Origin: Skermanella rosea
Lineage (GTDB): Bacteria; Pseudomonadota; Alphaproteobacteria; Azospirillales; Azospirillaceae
Direction: 5' to 3'
DNA length: 64,000 nucleotides
Assembly (NCBI RefSeq): GCF_016806835.2
Contig: NZ_CP086111.1
Span: forward strand, 1,037,001-1,101,000
Both the position numbers and the translations under genes were made by a program. Under the pieces are notes generated by a model that saw nothing but the letters and a program-made list of their open reading frames with translations, was not told the DNA's origin and made no database searches. Of this stretch, positions 16,018-24,742 are shown piece by piece. Positions within the stretch are counted from its first letter, which is position 1. Each line of letters opens with the position of its first letter.

Positions 16018-17424
16018 TTACTCCGCCGGTTCGATTCGTTCGTCAGGCACCGACATCGGCCGCTTCGGGCGTCCGGCTTCCTGGCGAGCCTGGTGGGTGG
16101 TTTCCTCGTGGCGCGGATGCGGGCCGATCTGCAGCAGGCGCAGGATGTAATATGTCCCGGCGGTGAAGATCAGGGCGTAGGTCACCAGGAAGGTCACCAG
16201 CGACGTCAGCGCGGCGCCGGTGGTCAGCGACGGGGTCACGCCGTCGGCGGTCCGCACCAGCCCCTGGACCATCCAGGGCTGGCGCCCGATCTCCGTGGTG
16301 AACCAGCCGGCCAGGATCGCGACGAAGCCGGCCGGTGTCATGGCCACGCAGATCCAGTGGAACCAGGGCGAGTCGTACAGTCGGCGCCGCCAGCTCAGGA
16401 AGACGAAGCCGATCGCCACGAACAGCATCAGGAAGCCGATCCCGACCATGATCCGGAAGGTCCAGAAGACGATCGGCACGTAGGGCCGGTCCTGGGGCGC
16501 GAATTCCTTCAGCCCCGGGACGGCGCCTTCCAGCTCGTGCGTCAGGATCAGGCTGGACAGGTAGGGTATGCCGATCTCGTAATGGTTCTCCTCGGCCTCC
16601 ATGTCTGGCCAGGCGAACAGGATCAGCGGCGCCCCCTCGCCGCCCTCCCAGTGGCCCTCCATCGCCGCGATCTTGGCCGGCTGCACCTCCAGCGTCTTCA
16701 GGCCGTGCAGGTCGCCCAGCAGGATCTGCAACGGCGCCAGGATCGCGATCAGGCCCAGCGACATGCCGAAGCTGATCCGGGTGTATTCCGCGAAGCGGCC
16801 CTTGATGATGTACCAGGCGCTGATCCCGGCGATCACGAACGAGGTGGTCAGGAACGCGGCCGTCACCATGTGGGCGAGGCGGTACGGGAAGGACGGGTTG
16901 AACACCACCTCCCACCAGCTCGTCACGAAGAACCGGCCGTCGCGGATCTCGAACCCGGCCGGGGTATGCAGCCAGCTGTTCGACGACAGGATCCAGAAGG
17001 ACGAGATGATGGTGCCGATCGCCACCATGCTGGCCGCGAAGAAATGCATGCCGCGCGGCACCTTGTTGCGGCCGAACAGCAGGATGCCGAGGAAGGCCGC
17101 CTCCAGGAAGAAGGCGGTGACCACCTCGTACTGGATCAGCGGCCCCAGCACGTTGCCGGTGATGTCCGACCAGCGGCTCCAGTTCGTGCCGAACTGGTAA
17201 GACATCACGATGCCCGACACCACGCCCATGCCGAACGAGATCGCGAAGATCTTCGTCCAGAACTCGGACAGCTGACGATAGACGTCGCGTCCGGTCTTCA
17301 GCCAAAGACCTTCGAGGACCATGATCCAGTTCGCGAGACCAATGGTGAAGGCTGGAAAAAGGATATGAAAAGATATCGTGAAAGCAAATTGAATGCGCGA
17401 CAACATCAACGGATCGATGTCCAT
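16018..17424 (-). CDS. cydA: Cytochrome bd-type ubiquinol oxidase subunit I (short Q-loop, CIO-like)
   Basis: A 468-residue membrane protein carrying the haems. Visible landmarks are the haem ligand His20 in TISFHILFPAF, FGMGVVSGIVMSYQFGTNW, FLEAAFLGILLFG, a histidine in YRLAHMVTAAF and the conserved GRQPW near the C terminus. The periplasmic quinol-binding loop is of the short type, as in cyanide-insensitive oxidases (CioA), so it may be of that subclass; haem content cannot be read from sequence. It is the first gene of the operon. A hairpin with 13-base arms lies 31 bases upstream of the start codon. Confidence 0.95.
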   Translation of the reverse strand: MDIDPLMLSRIQFAFTISFHILFPAFTIGLANWIMVLEGLWLKTGRDVYRQLSEFWTKIFAISFGMGVVSGIVMSYQFGTNWSRWSDITGNVLGPLIQYEVVTAFFLEAAFLGILLFGRNKVPRGMHFFAASMVAIGTIISSFWILSSNSWLHTPAGFEIRDGRFFVTSWWEVVFNPSFPYRLAHMVTAAFLTTSFVIAGISAWYIIKGRFAEYTRISFGMSLGLIAILAPLQILLGDLHGLKTLEVQPAKIAAMEGHWEGGEGAPLILFAWPDMEAEENHYEIGIPYLSSLILTHELEGAVPGLKEFAPQDRPYVPIVFWTFRIMVGIGFLMLFVAIGFVFLSWRRRLYDSPWFHWICVAMTPAGFVAILAGWFTTEIGRQPWMVQGLVRTADGVTPSLTTGAALTSLVTFLVTYALIFTAGTYYILRLLQIGPHPRHEETTHQARQEAGRPKRPMSVPDERIEPAE

Positions 17425-17454
17425 TGTCCGCTCCCGTCCTCTGTCCTACAGGCT

Positions 17455-17486
17455 CCGGAACAGGAATTTTCTGATTCCGGTTCCGG
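17455..17486. promoter_or_regulatory. Imperfect inverted repeat upstream of cydA
   Basis: CCGGAACAGGAAT (17455-17467) and ATTCCGGTTCCGG (17474-17486) form 13-base arms with one mismatch and a six-base loop. The site starts 31 bases upstream of the cydA start codon, so it could be an operator or a hairpin in the mRNA leader. No run of U follows, so it is not a standard terminator. Confidence 0.45.
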
Positions 17487-17600
17487 CACGACGAAGTTTG
17501 GAGCTTAGCCGCGCGTTAACCAGTGCGACGACTTGGCATCCCTCTTTCGGACCTTCAATGGGTTCGGGGCGGATATGTTGCCGGGCCGGCGCTTGCGAAA

Positions 17601-18275
17601 TCAGCGAGCGGCTAACCCGTCCAGTACGGCGGGAAGCTCGGCGAAGTGGTCGATGATCGCGTCGGCGCCCATCTCGACCGTGGGGATGTGGGGATAGCCG
17701 TAGCTGACCGCGACCACCGGGATGCCGGCGCCCCGGGCCGCCGCGACGTCGTTGTGGTTGTCGCCGACCATGACCGCGGCGCCGTCGGTCACGCCGAGCC
17801 GGTCCATGATCCAGGTGACATGGCCGCCGTCGGGCTTGCGCACCGGCAGCGTGTCGCCCCCGGCGACCGATCCGAAGAAGCGGCCCAGATCGAGATGGAC
17901 CAGGACCTCGCGGGTGACGCGTTCGGGCTTGTTGGTGCAGAGCCCCAGCTTCAGCCCGCGCGTCAGCAACAGGTCCAGCGTCTCCGGCACGCCGGGAAAG
18001 ATCGAGTCGGGGGAGGCGGGCTCTTTCTCGTAGAATTCCAGGAAATCGGCGTAGATCGCCGGCGCCCTGTCCGGGTCGAGACTGGTTCCGGTCGCCTCGA
18101 AGACCCGGCGCAGCAGGACCGGGGCGCCGTCGCCGACCATGACGCGGATCTGCTCCACGGTGATGGGGGGGCGGTCGTACTTGTCCAGCAGCTTGTTGAC
18201 CGCGGCCGTGATGTCGGTCGCGCTGTCGATCAGGGTGCCGTCCAGGTCGAAGATCACGGCTTGTAGTCGAGGCAT
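17601..18275 (-). CDS. gph: Phosphoglycolate phosphatase, HAD superfamily
   Basis: A 224-residue HAD phosphatase. Motif I is FDLDGTLIDS (nucleophile and acid aspartates), motif II is in LGLCTNKP, and motif IV is VMVGDNHNDVAAARGAG. The helical cap at residues 15-85 (TAAVNKLLDKY, VFEATGT) fits phosphoglycolate phosphatases, which remove 2-phosphoglycolate formed from DNA repair or oxygenase side reactions. ATG at 18275 gives the usual family length. It is divergent from glmU with a 134-base spacer. Confidence 0.85.
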   Translation of the reverse strand: MPRLQAVIFDLDGTLIDSATDITAAVNKLLDKYDRPPITVEQIRVMVGDGAPVLLRRVFEATGTSLDPDRAPAIYADFLEFYEKEPASPDSIFPGVPETLDLLLTRGLKLGLCTNKPERVTREVLVHLDLGRFFGSVAGGDTLPVRKPDGGHVTWIMDRLGVTDGAAVMVGDNHNDVAAARGAGIPVVAVSYGYPHIPTVEMGADAIIDHFAELPAVLDGLAAR

Positions 18276-18409
18276 GCGGCTGTTCCCCAATATCCTGCAT
18301 TGATGGTCGTTCCGGCCGGTTCCCTGATCGAGGGCTTTGGCGGAGGCCGGAGGTGTGGCACAAGGAGGTCCGACCCTCCCGTGAACGCGGATCAGACGAT
18401 AACAGCACC

Positions 18410-19789
18410 ATGACATCGACGCACCATACCGAAACCCGCCGTCCGCTCGCCTGCATCGTCCTCGCGGCCGGCAAGGGCACCCGCATGAAGTCGGACCTGC
18501 CGAAAGTGCTGCACAAGGTGGCGGGCCGCTCGATGGTCGGCCACGTGGTCGCCGCGGCGTCGGCCCTGGCCCCCGAACGGATCGTCGTCGTGGTCGGTCC
18601 GGGGATGGAGGATGTCGCGGCCGAGGTGGCGCCCCACGCCACGGTCGTCCAGGAAAGCCAGCGCGGCACCGCCGACGCGGTCATGGCCGCCCGGCCGCTG
18701 GTCGAGGGGTTCGACGGGGACGTGCTGGTCGTCTACGGCGACACCCCGCTGGTGACGCCCGCGACTCTCTCGCGGATGATCGAGGCGCGTCACGGCGCCT
18801 CCGGCGGTCCGGCGGTCGTCGTCCTGGGCATGCGTCCCGACGATCCCGGTGCCTACGGCCGGCTCATGCAGGGGACCGATGGCGGCCTGGAGGCGATCGT
18901 CGAGTATCTCGACGCGACCGAGGACCAGCGGGCGGTGACCCTGTGCAATGCCGGGCTGATGGCGTTCGACGGCCGGCGCCTGTTCGCCCTGCTGGACGCC
19001 ATCGGCAACGACAACGCCAAGGGGGAGTTCTACCTGACCGACGCGGTCGCGGTCGCGCGGGCCGCCGGGCACGCCTGCCGGGTCGTCGAGGCCTCGGCCG
19101 AGGAGGTGGTCGGCGTCAATTCCCGCGCCGAGCTGGCGGCCGTAGAGCGGCTGATGCAGCATCGCCTGCGGGCCGCCGCCATGGCCGGGGGTGCCACGCT
19201 GGCGGATCCCGAGACGGTCTATTTCAGCCATGACACGCGGCTCGGGCGCGACGTGACGGTCGGGCAGAACGTCGTTTTCGGCCCCGGCGTCGAGGTCGGC
19301 GACCGGGTCGAGATCCGCCCCTTCTGCCACCTGGAGGAGGTGCGCGTGGCGAGCGGCGCCCTGATCGGCCCCTATGCGCGGCTGCGCCCGGGTGCCGACA
19401 TCGGGCCGGACGTGCATATCGGCAATTTCGTCGAGGTGAAGAACGCCCGCATCGACCGGGGCGCCAAGGTCAACCACCTGACCTATATCGGCGATGCCAG
19501 CGTGGGCGCGAAGGCCAATATCGGCGCGGGCACGATCACCTGCAACTATGACGGCTTCTTCAAGAGCCATACCGAGATCGGGGCCGGCGCCTTCATCGGC
19601 TCCAACTCGGCGCTGGTGGCCCCGGTGACGATCGGCGCCGGCGCCATCGTCGGGGCCGGCAGCGTGGTCACCCGGGACGTTCCGGCCGACGCGCTGACGG
19701 TGGAGCGGTCCAAGCAGAGCGTCCATGAAGGCTGGGCGGCGGGTTTCCGCACCCGCAGGGCGGCGGAGAAGGCCGCCAAGTCGAAGTAG
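18410..19789 (+). CDS. glmU: Bifunctional N-acetylglucosamine-1-phosphate uridyltransferase / glucosamine-1-phosphate acetyltransferase
   Basis: A 459-residue enzyme making UDP-GlcNAc for peptidoglycan and lipopolysaccharide. The N-terminal pyrophosphorylase domain (residues 10-240) shows LAAGKGTRMKSDLPKVLHKV, QRGTADAVMAA, YGDTPL and GEFYLTDAV. The C-terminal left-handed beta-helix (260-450) shows hexapeptide repeats and the acetyltransferase motifs NFVEVKNARI, VNHLTYIGDASVG and GTITCNYDG. The start at 18410 matches the family length. The reaction first acetylates glucosamine-1-phosphate and then transfers UMP. It is divergent from gph. Confidence 0.97.
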   Translation: MTSTHHTETRRPLACIVLAAGKGTRMKSDLPKVLHKVAGRSMVGHVVAAASALAPERIVVVVGPGMEDVAAEVAPHATVVQESQRGTADAVMAARPLVEGFDGDVLVVYGDTPLVTPATLSRMIEARHGASGGPAVVVLGMRPDDPGAYGRLMQGTDGGLEAIVEYLDATEDQRAVTLCNAGLMAFDGRRLFALLDAIGNDNAKGEFYLTDAVAVARAAGHACRVVEASAEEVVGVNSRAELAAVERLMQHRLRAAAMAGGATLADPETVYFSHDTRLGRDVTVGQNVVFGPGVEVGDRVEIRPFCHLEEVRVASGALIGPYARLRPGADIGPDVHIGNFVEVKNARIDRGAKVNHLTYIGDASVGAKANIGAGTITCNYDGFFKSHTEIGAGAFIGSNSALVAPVTIGAGAIVGAGSVVTRDVPADALTVERSKQSVHEGWAAGFRTRRAAEKAAKSK

Positions 19790-19809
19790 GGAAGGGGGCG
19801 GGCCCGCGC

Positions 19810-19838
19810 TGGAATGGGGGCGCCGCGAAGCCTATAGT
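19810..19838 (+). promoter_or_regulatory. Candidate promoter of the HEPN-MNT pair
   Basis: TGGAAT (19810-19815), 17 bases, then TATAGT (19833-19838), 25 bases before the start codon at 19864. The -10 element is good and the -35 element poor. It would give the pair its own transcript after glmU. Confidence 0.3.
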
Positions 19839-19863
19839 ACCCCCGATGCAACGGGGACGGACC

Positions 19864-20190
19864 ATGGGCTATCTGGCGCTCGACCGGTACAGGAACATCG
19901 AGGCGGACCTGTCGGCCTTCTGCGACCGCTGGAAGGTGGCCGAACTTCCCCTGCTCGACCTTCCCGAGCAGGAGCGCTCGGACCCGGATGCCGAACTGGA
20001 CGTCCTGGTCACCATGCGGCCGGACGCGGAGTGGACGTTGTTCGACATCGTCCACATGCAGGACGAGCTTTCCGGGATCTTCGGCCGTTCGGCCCATTTC
20101 CATAGCTGGACGGGTTTGCTGGAACACGGCAATCAGCCGAGGATCCGGCTGTTTCGCGAAGCGGCACATCCCCTTTATGTCGCCGGCTGA
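19864..20190 (+). CDS. MNT-type minimal nucleotidyltransferase with degenerate active site (antitoxin-like)
   Basis: A 108-residue protein of the MntA/minimal nucleotidyltransferase family. The frame from AFCDRWKVAELPLL through LDVLVTMRPDAEWTLFDIVHMQDELSGIFGR aligns with the family at unchanged length. MntA antitoxins use a GS-x(about 10)-DxD motif to transfer AMP to their HEPN partner. Here the GS position (32-33) reads DL and the DxD position (44-46) reads ELD, so catalysis is probably lost. Neutralisation, if it occurs, would have to be by binding (inference). The last 14 bases overlap the HEPN gene. This is the usual antitoxin-first order. Confidence 0.7.
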   Translation: MGYLALDRYRNIEADLSAFCDRWKVAELPLLDLPEQERSDPDAELDVLVTMRPDAEWTLFDIVHMQDELSGIFGRSAHFHSWTGLLEHGNQPRIRLFREAAHPLYVAG

Positions 20191-20515
20191 CCGCATCGCC
20201 GTCGGCGATATCCGGGATGCCTGCAGCCGGGTCACCGCGTTCGTCGGGACCATGGACGGTCAGGACTTCATCGCCGATTTGAAATCCCAGTCGGCGGTCG
20301 CCTATCGGCTGATCGTGATCGGCGAGGCCACGAAGCGCCTTTCGAAGGCCTTCAGGCTTGCCAATCCTCCGGTGGATCGGCGCGCGATGGCCGGCATGAG
20401 GGATATACTGGTCCACGATTATCATAAGCTGGACGTTTCCATCCTGTGGCGGTCAGCCTCCCTAAGCGTCCCGGCGCTCTGCCTTGCCGTCTCCCGCCTG
20501 CTCGACGGCCCATAG
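20177..20515 (+). CDS. HEPN-domain ribonuclease toxin, HepT/DUF86 family
   Basis: A 112-residue helical protein. The HEPN motif Rx4HxY is intact as Arg75-DILV-His80-Asp-Tyr82 in MRDILVHDY, and the family core AYRLIVIGEATKRL is present. HepT toxins cut or trim RNA (for example tRNA or mRNA) using the Arg and His, and are silenced when MntA adds AMP to the tyrosine. The start at 20177 overlaps the stop of the nucleotidyltransferase gene, so they are translationally coupled. The toxin looks functional while the partner does not. Confidence 0.75.
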   Translation: MSPADRIAVGDIRDACSRVTAFVGTMDGQDFIADLKSQSAVAYRLIVIGEATKRLSKAFRLANPPVDRRAMAGMRDILVHDYHKLDVSILWRSASLSVPALCLAVSRLLDGP

Positions 20516-20530
20516 GGCCTGGCTTCGTAC

Positions 20531-20562
20531 CGCGTGGCGCTCCGGCAGAGCGCCGCCACGCG
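20531..20562 (+). terminator. GC-rich hairpin after the HEPN gene
   Basis: CGCGTGGCGCTC (20531-20542) pairs with GAGC and GCCACGCG (20548-20562) across a three-base bulge, with a five-base loop. It begins 15 bases after the HEPN stop. No U-run follows, so termination is uncertain. Confidence 0.35.
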
Positions 20563-20681
20563 CAGGGCTGGGCAGGGAGGGCACTGTCCGCCACATAGAC
20601 GTTATGCCTCCATGCGGTTCGACGGTCCCGTCGTCCCGGCAAAGATCAATCAGGAAGACTCAAGCACCAAGGAGACCACCG

Positions 20682-22172
20682 ATGAGCGCCATGACTGAAA
20701 CCGCGGCAACGCTCGGCCTCAAGGATGCCGGGCTGCTGCGCGGCCAGTGCTATGTCGACGGTCAGTGGATCGATGCCGACAGCGGCAAGACCATCGACGT
20801 CACCAACCCCGCGAACGGCAGGAAGCTCGGCACCGTCCCGGCCATGGGCGCGGCCGAGACGCGGCGCGCGATCGAGGCCGCCGGCCGGGCCTATCCCGCG
20901 TGGCGCGCCAAGACCGCCAAGGAGCGCTCCAAGATCCTGCGGACCTGGTTCGACCTGATGATGGCGAACCAGGAGGACCTCGCCCGGATCATGACCGCGG
21001 AGCAGGGCAAGCCGATCGCCGAGTCGCGGGGCGAGATCGCCTATGCCGCCTCCTTCATCGAGTGGTTCGCCGAGGAGGCGAAGCGGGTCTACGGCGATAC
21101 CATCCCGGCGCACCTCGCCGGCCGCCGGATCGTGGTGACCAAGGAGCCGGTCGGCGTCTGCGCCGCCATCACGCCGTGGAACTTCCCGGCCGCCATGATC
21201 ACCCGCAAGGCCGGCCCCGCGCTGGCCGCCGGCGCCCCGATCGTGATCAAGCCGGCCACGGCGACGCCTTATTCGGCCTTCGCCATGGCCGTCCTGGCCG
21301 AGCGGGCCGGGGTTCCGGCCGGCATCCTGAGCGTCCTGACGGGGTCGGCCAAGGAGATCGGCGGCGAGATGACGACCAACCCGATCGTGCGCAAGCTGAC
21401 CTTCACCGGCTCCACCGAGATCGGCAAGCAGCTGATGTCCCAGTGCGCCGGGACGGTGAAGAAGGTCTCGCTGGAGCTTGGCGGCAACGCGCCCTTCATC
21501 GTGTTCGACGACGCCGACCTGGACGAGGCGGTCAAGGGCGCCATCGCGTCCAAGTACCGCAACACCGGGCAGACCTGCGTCTGCGCCAACCGGCTGCTGG
21601 TGCAGAACGGCATCTACGACGCCTTCGCCGCCAAGCTGGCGGAAGCCGTCAAGGCGCTGAAGGTGGCCGACGGCCTGACCGAGGGTGCCCAGCAGGGTCC
21701 GCTGATCGACATGGCGGCGATCGAGAAGGTCGAGGACCATATCCGCGACGCCCTGTCCAAGGGCGCCCGGATCGTCGTCGGCGGCGAGCGCCACCCGCTC
21801 GGCGGCACCTTCTTCCAGCCGACCGTCCTGGCCGACGTCACCACCGAGATGAAGGTCACCCGCGAGGAGACCTTCGGGCCGGTGGCGCCGCTGTTCCGCT
21901 TCGACACGGAGGAAGAGGCGGTAAGGATGGCGAACGACACCGAGTACGGGCTGGCGGCCTATTTCTACAGCCGTGACGTCGGCCGGATCTGGCGGGTCGC
22001 CGAAGGGCTGGAATACGGCATCGTCGGCATCAACGAGGGTATCATCTCCACCGAAGTCGCGCCGTTCGGCGGCATGAAGGAGAGCGGAGTCGGCCGGGAA
22101 GGGTCGAAATACGGCATGGAGGAGTACCTGGAGATCAAATATCTCTGCATGGGCGGCGTCGACAACGCCTGA
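20682..22172 (+). CDS. gabD: NAD(P)-dependent succinate-semialdehyde dehydrogenase
   Basis: A 496-residue aldehyde dehydrogenase of the GabD type, converting succinate semialdehyde (from 4-aminobutyrate or related compounds) to succinate. The catalytic cysteine lies in NTGQTCVCANRL and the general-base glutamate in LELGGNAPF. The NAD(P) site is in FTGSTEIGKQL and TPWNFPAAMITRKAGPALAAG. AAGGAG at 20669-20674 supports ATG at 20682. The resemblance is to the NADP-preferring succinate-semialdehyde group, but substrate choice within the family cannot be fixed by reading alone. It stands alone, with no transaminase next to it. Confidence 0.85.
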   Translation: MSAMTETAATLGLKDAGLLRGQCYVDGQWIDADSGKTIDVTNPANGRKLGTVPAMGAAETRRAIEAAGRAYPAWRAKTAKERSKILRTWFDLMMANQEDLARIMTAEQGKPIAESRGEIAYAASFIEWFAEEAKRVYGDTIPAHLAGRRIVVTKEPVGVCAAITPWNFPAAMITRKAGPALAAGAPIVIKPATATPYSAFAMAVLAERAGVPAGILSVLTGSAKEIGGEMTTNPIVRKLTFTGSTEIGKQLMSQCAGTVKKVSLELGGNAPFIVFDDADLDEAVKGAIASKYRNTGQTCVCANRLLVQNGIYDAFAAKLAEAVKALKVADGLTEGAQQGPLIDMAAIEKVEDHIRDALSKGARIVVGGERHPLGGTFFQPTVLADVTTEMKVTREETFGPVAPLFRFDTEEEAVRMANDTEYGLAAYFYSRDVGRIWRVAEGLEYGIVGINEGIISTEVAPFGGMKESGVGREGSKYGMEEYLEIKYLCMGGVDNA

Positions 22173-22373
22173 CCCCGGCATTTCAGCGGGGCCGCGGAGC
22201 CGTTCCGTGGCCCCGGAGCGACAGATGGGCGGCGTTCCTGGGCGTACCGAACGATTTTGCATGACCGGGCACCCCGTTCCGGTCTATTCCAAAAGGTTCG
22301 AACCTGTCGCGGTGGAGTGTATCCAAGATCCATACGCCACCACCGCGGGACGGTCCCAACAAAGGACGTAAAA

Positions 22374-22760
22374 GTGCCGCCGCCTAGACACAATCGCCCC
22401 TCTTTCCGAAGTCAGAACCGCGCCCCCGGCCTTGATGGCGGCAACCCCGAGAGGGTTCGCGGCGACGCCATGACGAAGCACGCGCGCTATCTGGACCTGG
22501 CGCAGGACGCCAAGGCCGCGGGTGACGAGATCACCGCCCAGGGCCACCTGCAATATGCCGAACACTGGTACCGCACCGCCATGGCGGACCGCCGGCCGCC
22601 CGAACCGGTCGAGGACTCGGCGGTCGACGACGGACAGCCGATGGATCCGGGGCCTGGAGGCCAGGGTCCGGGCGGTCCGGGCAACATGGATCGGAAGCCG
22701 CGCCGGCGCGGCCAGCGCACCGGCCCTCTTCGCCGCCGCCCGCCGCCTCCGGAGGGTTGA
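22374..22760 (+). CDS. DUF4167 family protein
   Basis: A 128-residue basic protein. The central helical part (RYLDLAQDAKAAGDEITAQG, LQYAEHWYRT) is the DUF4167 hallmark, a family confined to alphaproteobacteria and of unknown role, perhaps RNA- or ribosome-linked given its basic tails. The C-terminal tail is Arg/Pro/Gly-rich (KPRRRGQRTGPLRRRPPP). GTG at 22374 is chosen because AAGGA lies seven bases upstream and the family N terminus (here PPPRHNRPSFRSQNR) begins there. A shorter start at the internal ATG near 22470 would cut the basic head. Confidence 0.7.
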   Translation: MPPPRHNRPSFRSQNRAPGLDGGNPERVRGDAMTKHARYLDLAQDAKAAGDEITAQGHLQYAEHWYRTAMADRRPPEPVEDSAVDDGQPMDPGPGGQGPGGPGNMDRKPRRRGQRTGPLRRRPPPPEG

Positions 22761-22925
22761 AGAACCCGGCGATCCTTCCAACTGGAGCCGAACGGAAGCC
22801 TGCCTTGAGCGGCGGGCTCCGCTCGACCCATGTCGCAGGGATGCCATGAAACGTTCTTCGCCCCCCGCCGCCCTGACCGGACTGGCCGTCGGCGGCGCCA
22901 CGGCAGCCGCCGGGGAGGCGCCCCG

Positions 22926-23615
22926 GTGACCTTCTCGATCGTCGCCCGTTGCCCCCGCAGCGGTGAAGTGGGTGTCGCGGCCGTCACCGGGATGCCCGGC
23001 GTGGGCAAGCTGCTGACCCACGCCGCGCCCGGAGCCGGGGCGGTGGCCACCCAAGGCTGGATCAATCCCTACCTGGGGTTGGACGGGTTGGCCCTGCTGC
23101 GCGCCGGCCGGCATGGTGCGCGGCAGGCGCTGGATGCGGTCATCGCCAGGGACGAGGACCGGGATTACCGGCAGGTCGCGGTGATCGACGGTGCGGGGGC
23201 CACGGCGGTCTGGACCGGGGCGAAATGCGAGGACCATGCCGGCAGCCTGGAAGGTGACGGGTTCTCGGTCCAGGGCAACCTGCTTACCGGTCCGGACACT
23301 CTGCGGGCCTGTGCCGAGGCTTTCGAAGCCGACCGCGACGCCGATCTGGCCTTGCGCCTGCTCCTTGGCCTCGAGGCGGGCGAGCGGGCCGGAGGCGACC
23401 GGCGGGGCGCGCAGTCGGCGACGATCTACGTCTTCGCGGCCGAGGAGTATCCGCTGTGGGACATCCGCATCGATTTCCATCGCGAGCCGCTGAAGGAACT
23501 CCGCAAGGTCTTCGACCGGTTCGCGACGGAACTCGTCCCCCAGATACGCGGCATGCCGAGGCGCGGCAACTCGCACGGCCGCCAAAGCCACCGGGGCCAT
23601 GACGGCCTGAGCTAG
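22926..23615 (+). CDS. DUF1028 family protein (Ntn-hydrolase-like)
   Basis: A 229-residue protein of the DUF1028 family. The start TFSIVARCPRSGEVGVAAV and the motifs GAGAVATQGWINPYLGLDGL, RQVAVIDGAGATAVWTG and FSVQGNLL match. The fold is that of N-terminal nucleophile hydrolases, so the second-residue Thr could be the nucleophile after methionine removal. The natural substrate is unknown; such genes often sit near peptidase or amino-acid genes. GTG at 22926 is supported by GGAGG about eight bases upstream. The gene ends two bases before the OmpA-like gene read from the other strand. Confidence 0.75.
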   Translation: MTFSIVARCPRSGEVGVAAVTGMPGVGKLLTHAAPGAGAVATQGWINPYLGLDGLALLRAGRHGARQALDAVIARDEDRDYRQVAVIDGAGATAVWTGAKCEDHAGSLEGDGFSVQGNLLTGPDTLRACAEAFEADRDADLALRLLLGLEAGERAGGDRRGAQSATIYVFAAEEYPLWDIRIDFHREPLKELRKVFDRFATELVPQIRGMPRRGNSHGRQSHRGHDGLS

Positions 23616-23617
23616 GG

Positions 23618-24742
23618 TCAGGGGGTATCGTCGACCGCGACCAGGATGCCGACGCAGCGGTTGAGCGGTTCGGAGATGCCGTCGCTTGTCGGCATCGGCA
23701 CCTTGGTCTCGCCCATGCCGACGGTCTCGATCAGCCCGCCCGGAACGCCGGCCTGCTCCAGCAGCCTGGCGACCGATCCGGCGCGCGCGAGGGCGAGTTC
23801 CTGGTTGAAGGCGGTCGGGCCGACCGTGTCGGTATAGCCGACGACCTTGATCGACCGGACCCGCAGGTCCGAGATGAACCGGCTGGCCGTCAGGGTCTTG
23901 CGCTCGCCGCCGGGGGTCAGGCTGGCGCTTCCCGGGTTGAAATGGACCTCCTGGATCTTGAACAGCATCTGGCTCAGGTCCGGGTGGGCGTCGGCGCGCG
24001 CCTGGGTCGGCACCACGGAAGGGTCGGAGGGCAGCCGCTCGGCCGGGGCCATCGCGGCCACCTGCCGGATCGGGGCGTCAGCCGTCCCCTGGTCTGCCGG
24101 GGGCTTGCGCGCGGGCGGGGGCGCCGTCTCGTCCCGTCGGGCGGCAGCCGACGCCCGCTCGGGCTTGCGCGGCGGCACGGCCGTTGCCGTCTCGGGCGCC
24201 GGGGGGCCGGCGGCGGGCTTGGTCGGCGGCACCTTCGCCGCGGGTGCGCTTCTCGACGGCGGCGAACCGGCGGCCGGTTCCGCGGGCGCGCCGGCCGCTG
24301 CCTCGGACTGCGCATCCGGGACGGGATCCGGCGCGGGAGCTGCCTCGGGCGGGGGTTCGGAACCGGGTGCCGGTTCGGCAAGGGTGGTCCGCGCCTCTTC
24401 GCCGTCGTCCGACTCCATCGGTGGAATCGACTCCCCGCCGGCGGCAGGCTCGTTGCCCGTCGGCCCCGCGACCGGAGCCGGCTGGTCGGCCGCTTCCGTT
24501 CCGTCCCCCGTTTCGGCCGTGGTCTCCGGCTCGGCGGGGGGCGCTTCGGCCTCTTCCGGCATCGGCACCGGAGCTTCGGCTGCCGGTTCCCGGGAGGGGC
24601 TTGCCGGTTGGTTCTCCGTGATCGAGTCCTGCGGTCCGGCGGAGCTTTCCTTGTTTTCCCGCTCCCCGTCGCACGCCGCCAAGGCAAAGGTGAGCACAAG
24701 ACCAATCAAGCAGGCGTTACGCTGCTTCCTCCACGAATTCAT
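23618..24742 (-). CDS. OmpA-family lipoprotein with Pro/Ala-rich stalk
   Basis: A 374-residue outer-membrane-type lipoprotein. The lipobox LAAC at residues 22-25 ends a short hydrophobic signal (LIGLVLTFALAAC). Residues 27-240 form a low-complexity Pro/Ala/Glu-rich stalk. The C-terminal 110 residues are an OmpA/MotB peptidoglycan-binding domain, with VHFNPGSASLTPGGERKTL, VKVVGYTDTVG and NQELALARAGSVARLL. The final IGMG-like section ends PLNRCVGILV, where the family has NRRVEI, so Cys replaces one of the usual arginines. It probably ties the outer membrane to the cell wall. The start at 24742 opens the lipoprotein signal. Confidence 0.8.
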   Translation of the reverse strand: MNSWRKQRNACLIGLVLTFALAACDGERENKESSAGPQDSITENQPASPSREPAAEAPVPMPEEAEAPPAEPETTAETGDGTEAADQPAPVAGPTGNEPAAGGESIPPMESDDGEEARTTLAEPAPGSEPPPEAAPAPDPVPDAQSEAAAGAPAEPAAGSPPSRSAPAAKVPPTKPAAGPPAPETATAVPPRKPERASAAARRDETAPPPARKPPADQGTADAPIRQVAAMAPAERLPSDPSVVPTQARADAHPDLSQMLFKIQEVHFNPGSASLTPGGERKTLTASRFISDLRVRSIKVVGYTDTVGPTAFNQELALARAGSVARLLEQAGVPGGLIETVGMGETKVPMPTSDGISEPLNRCVGILVAVDDTP

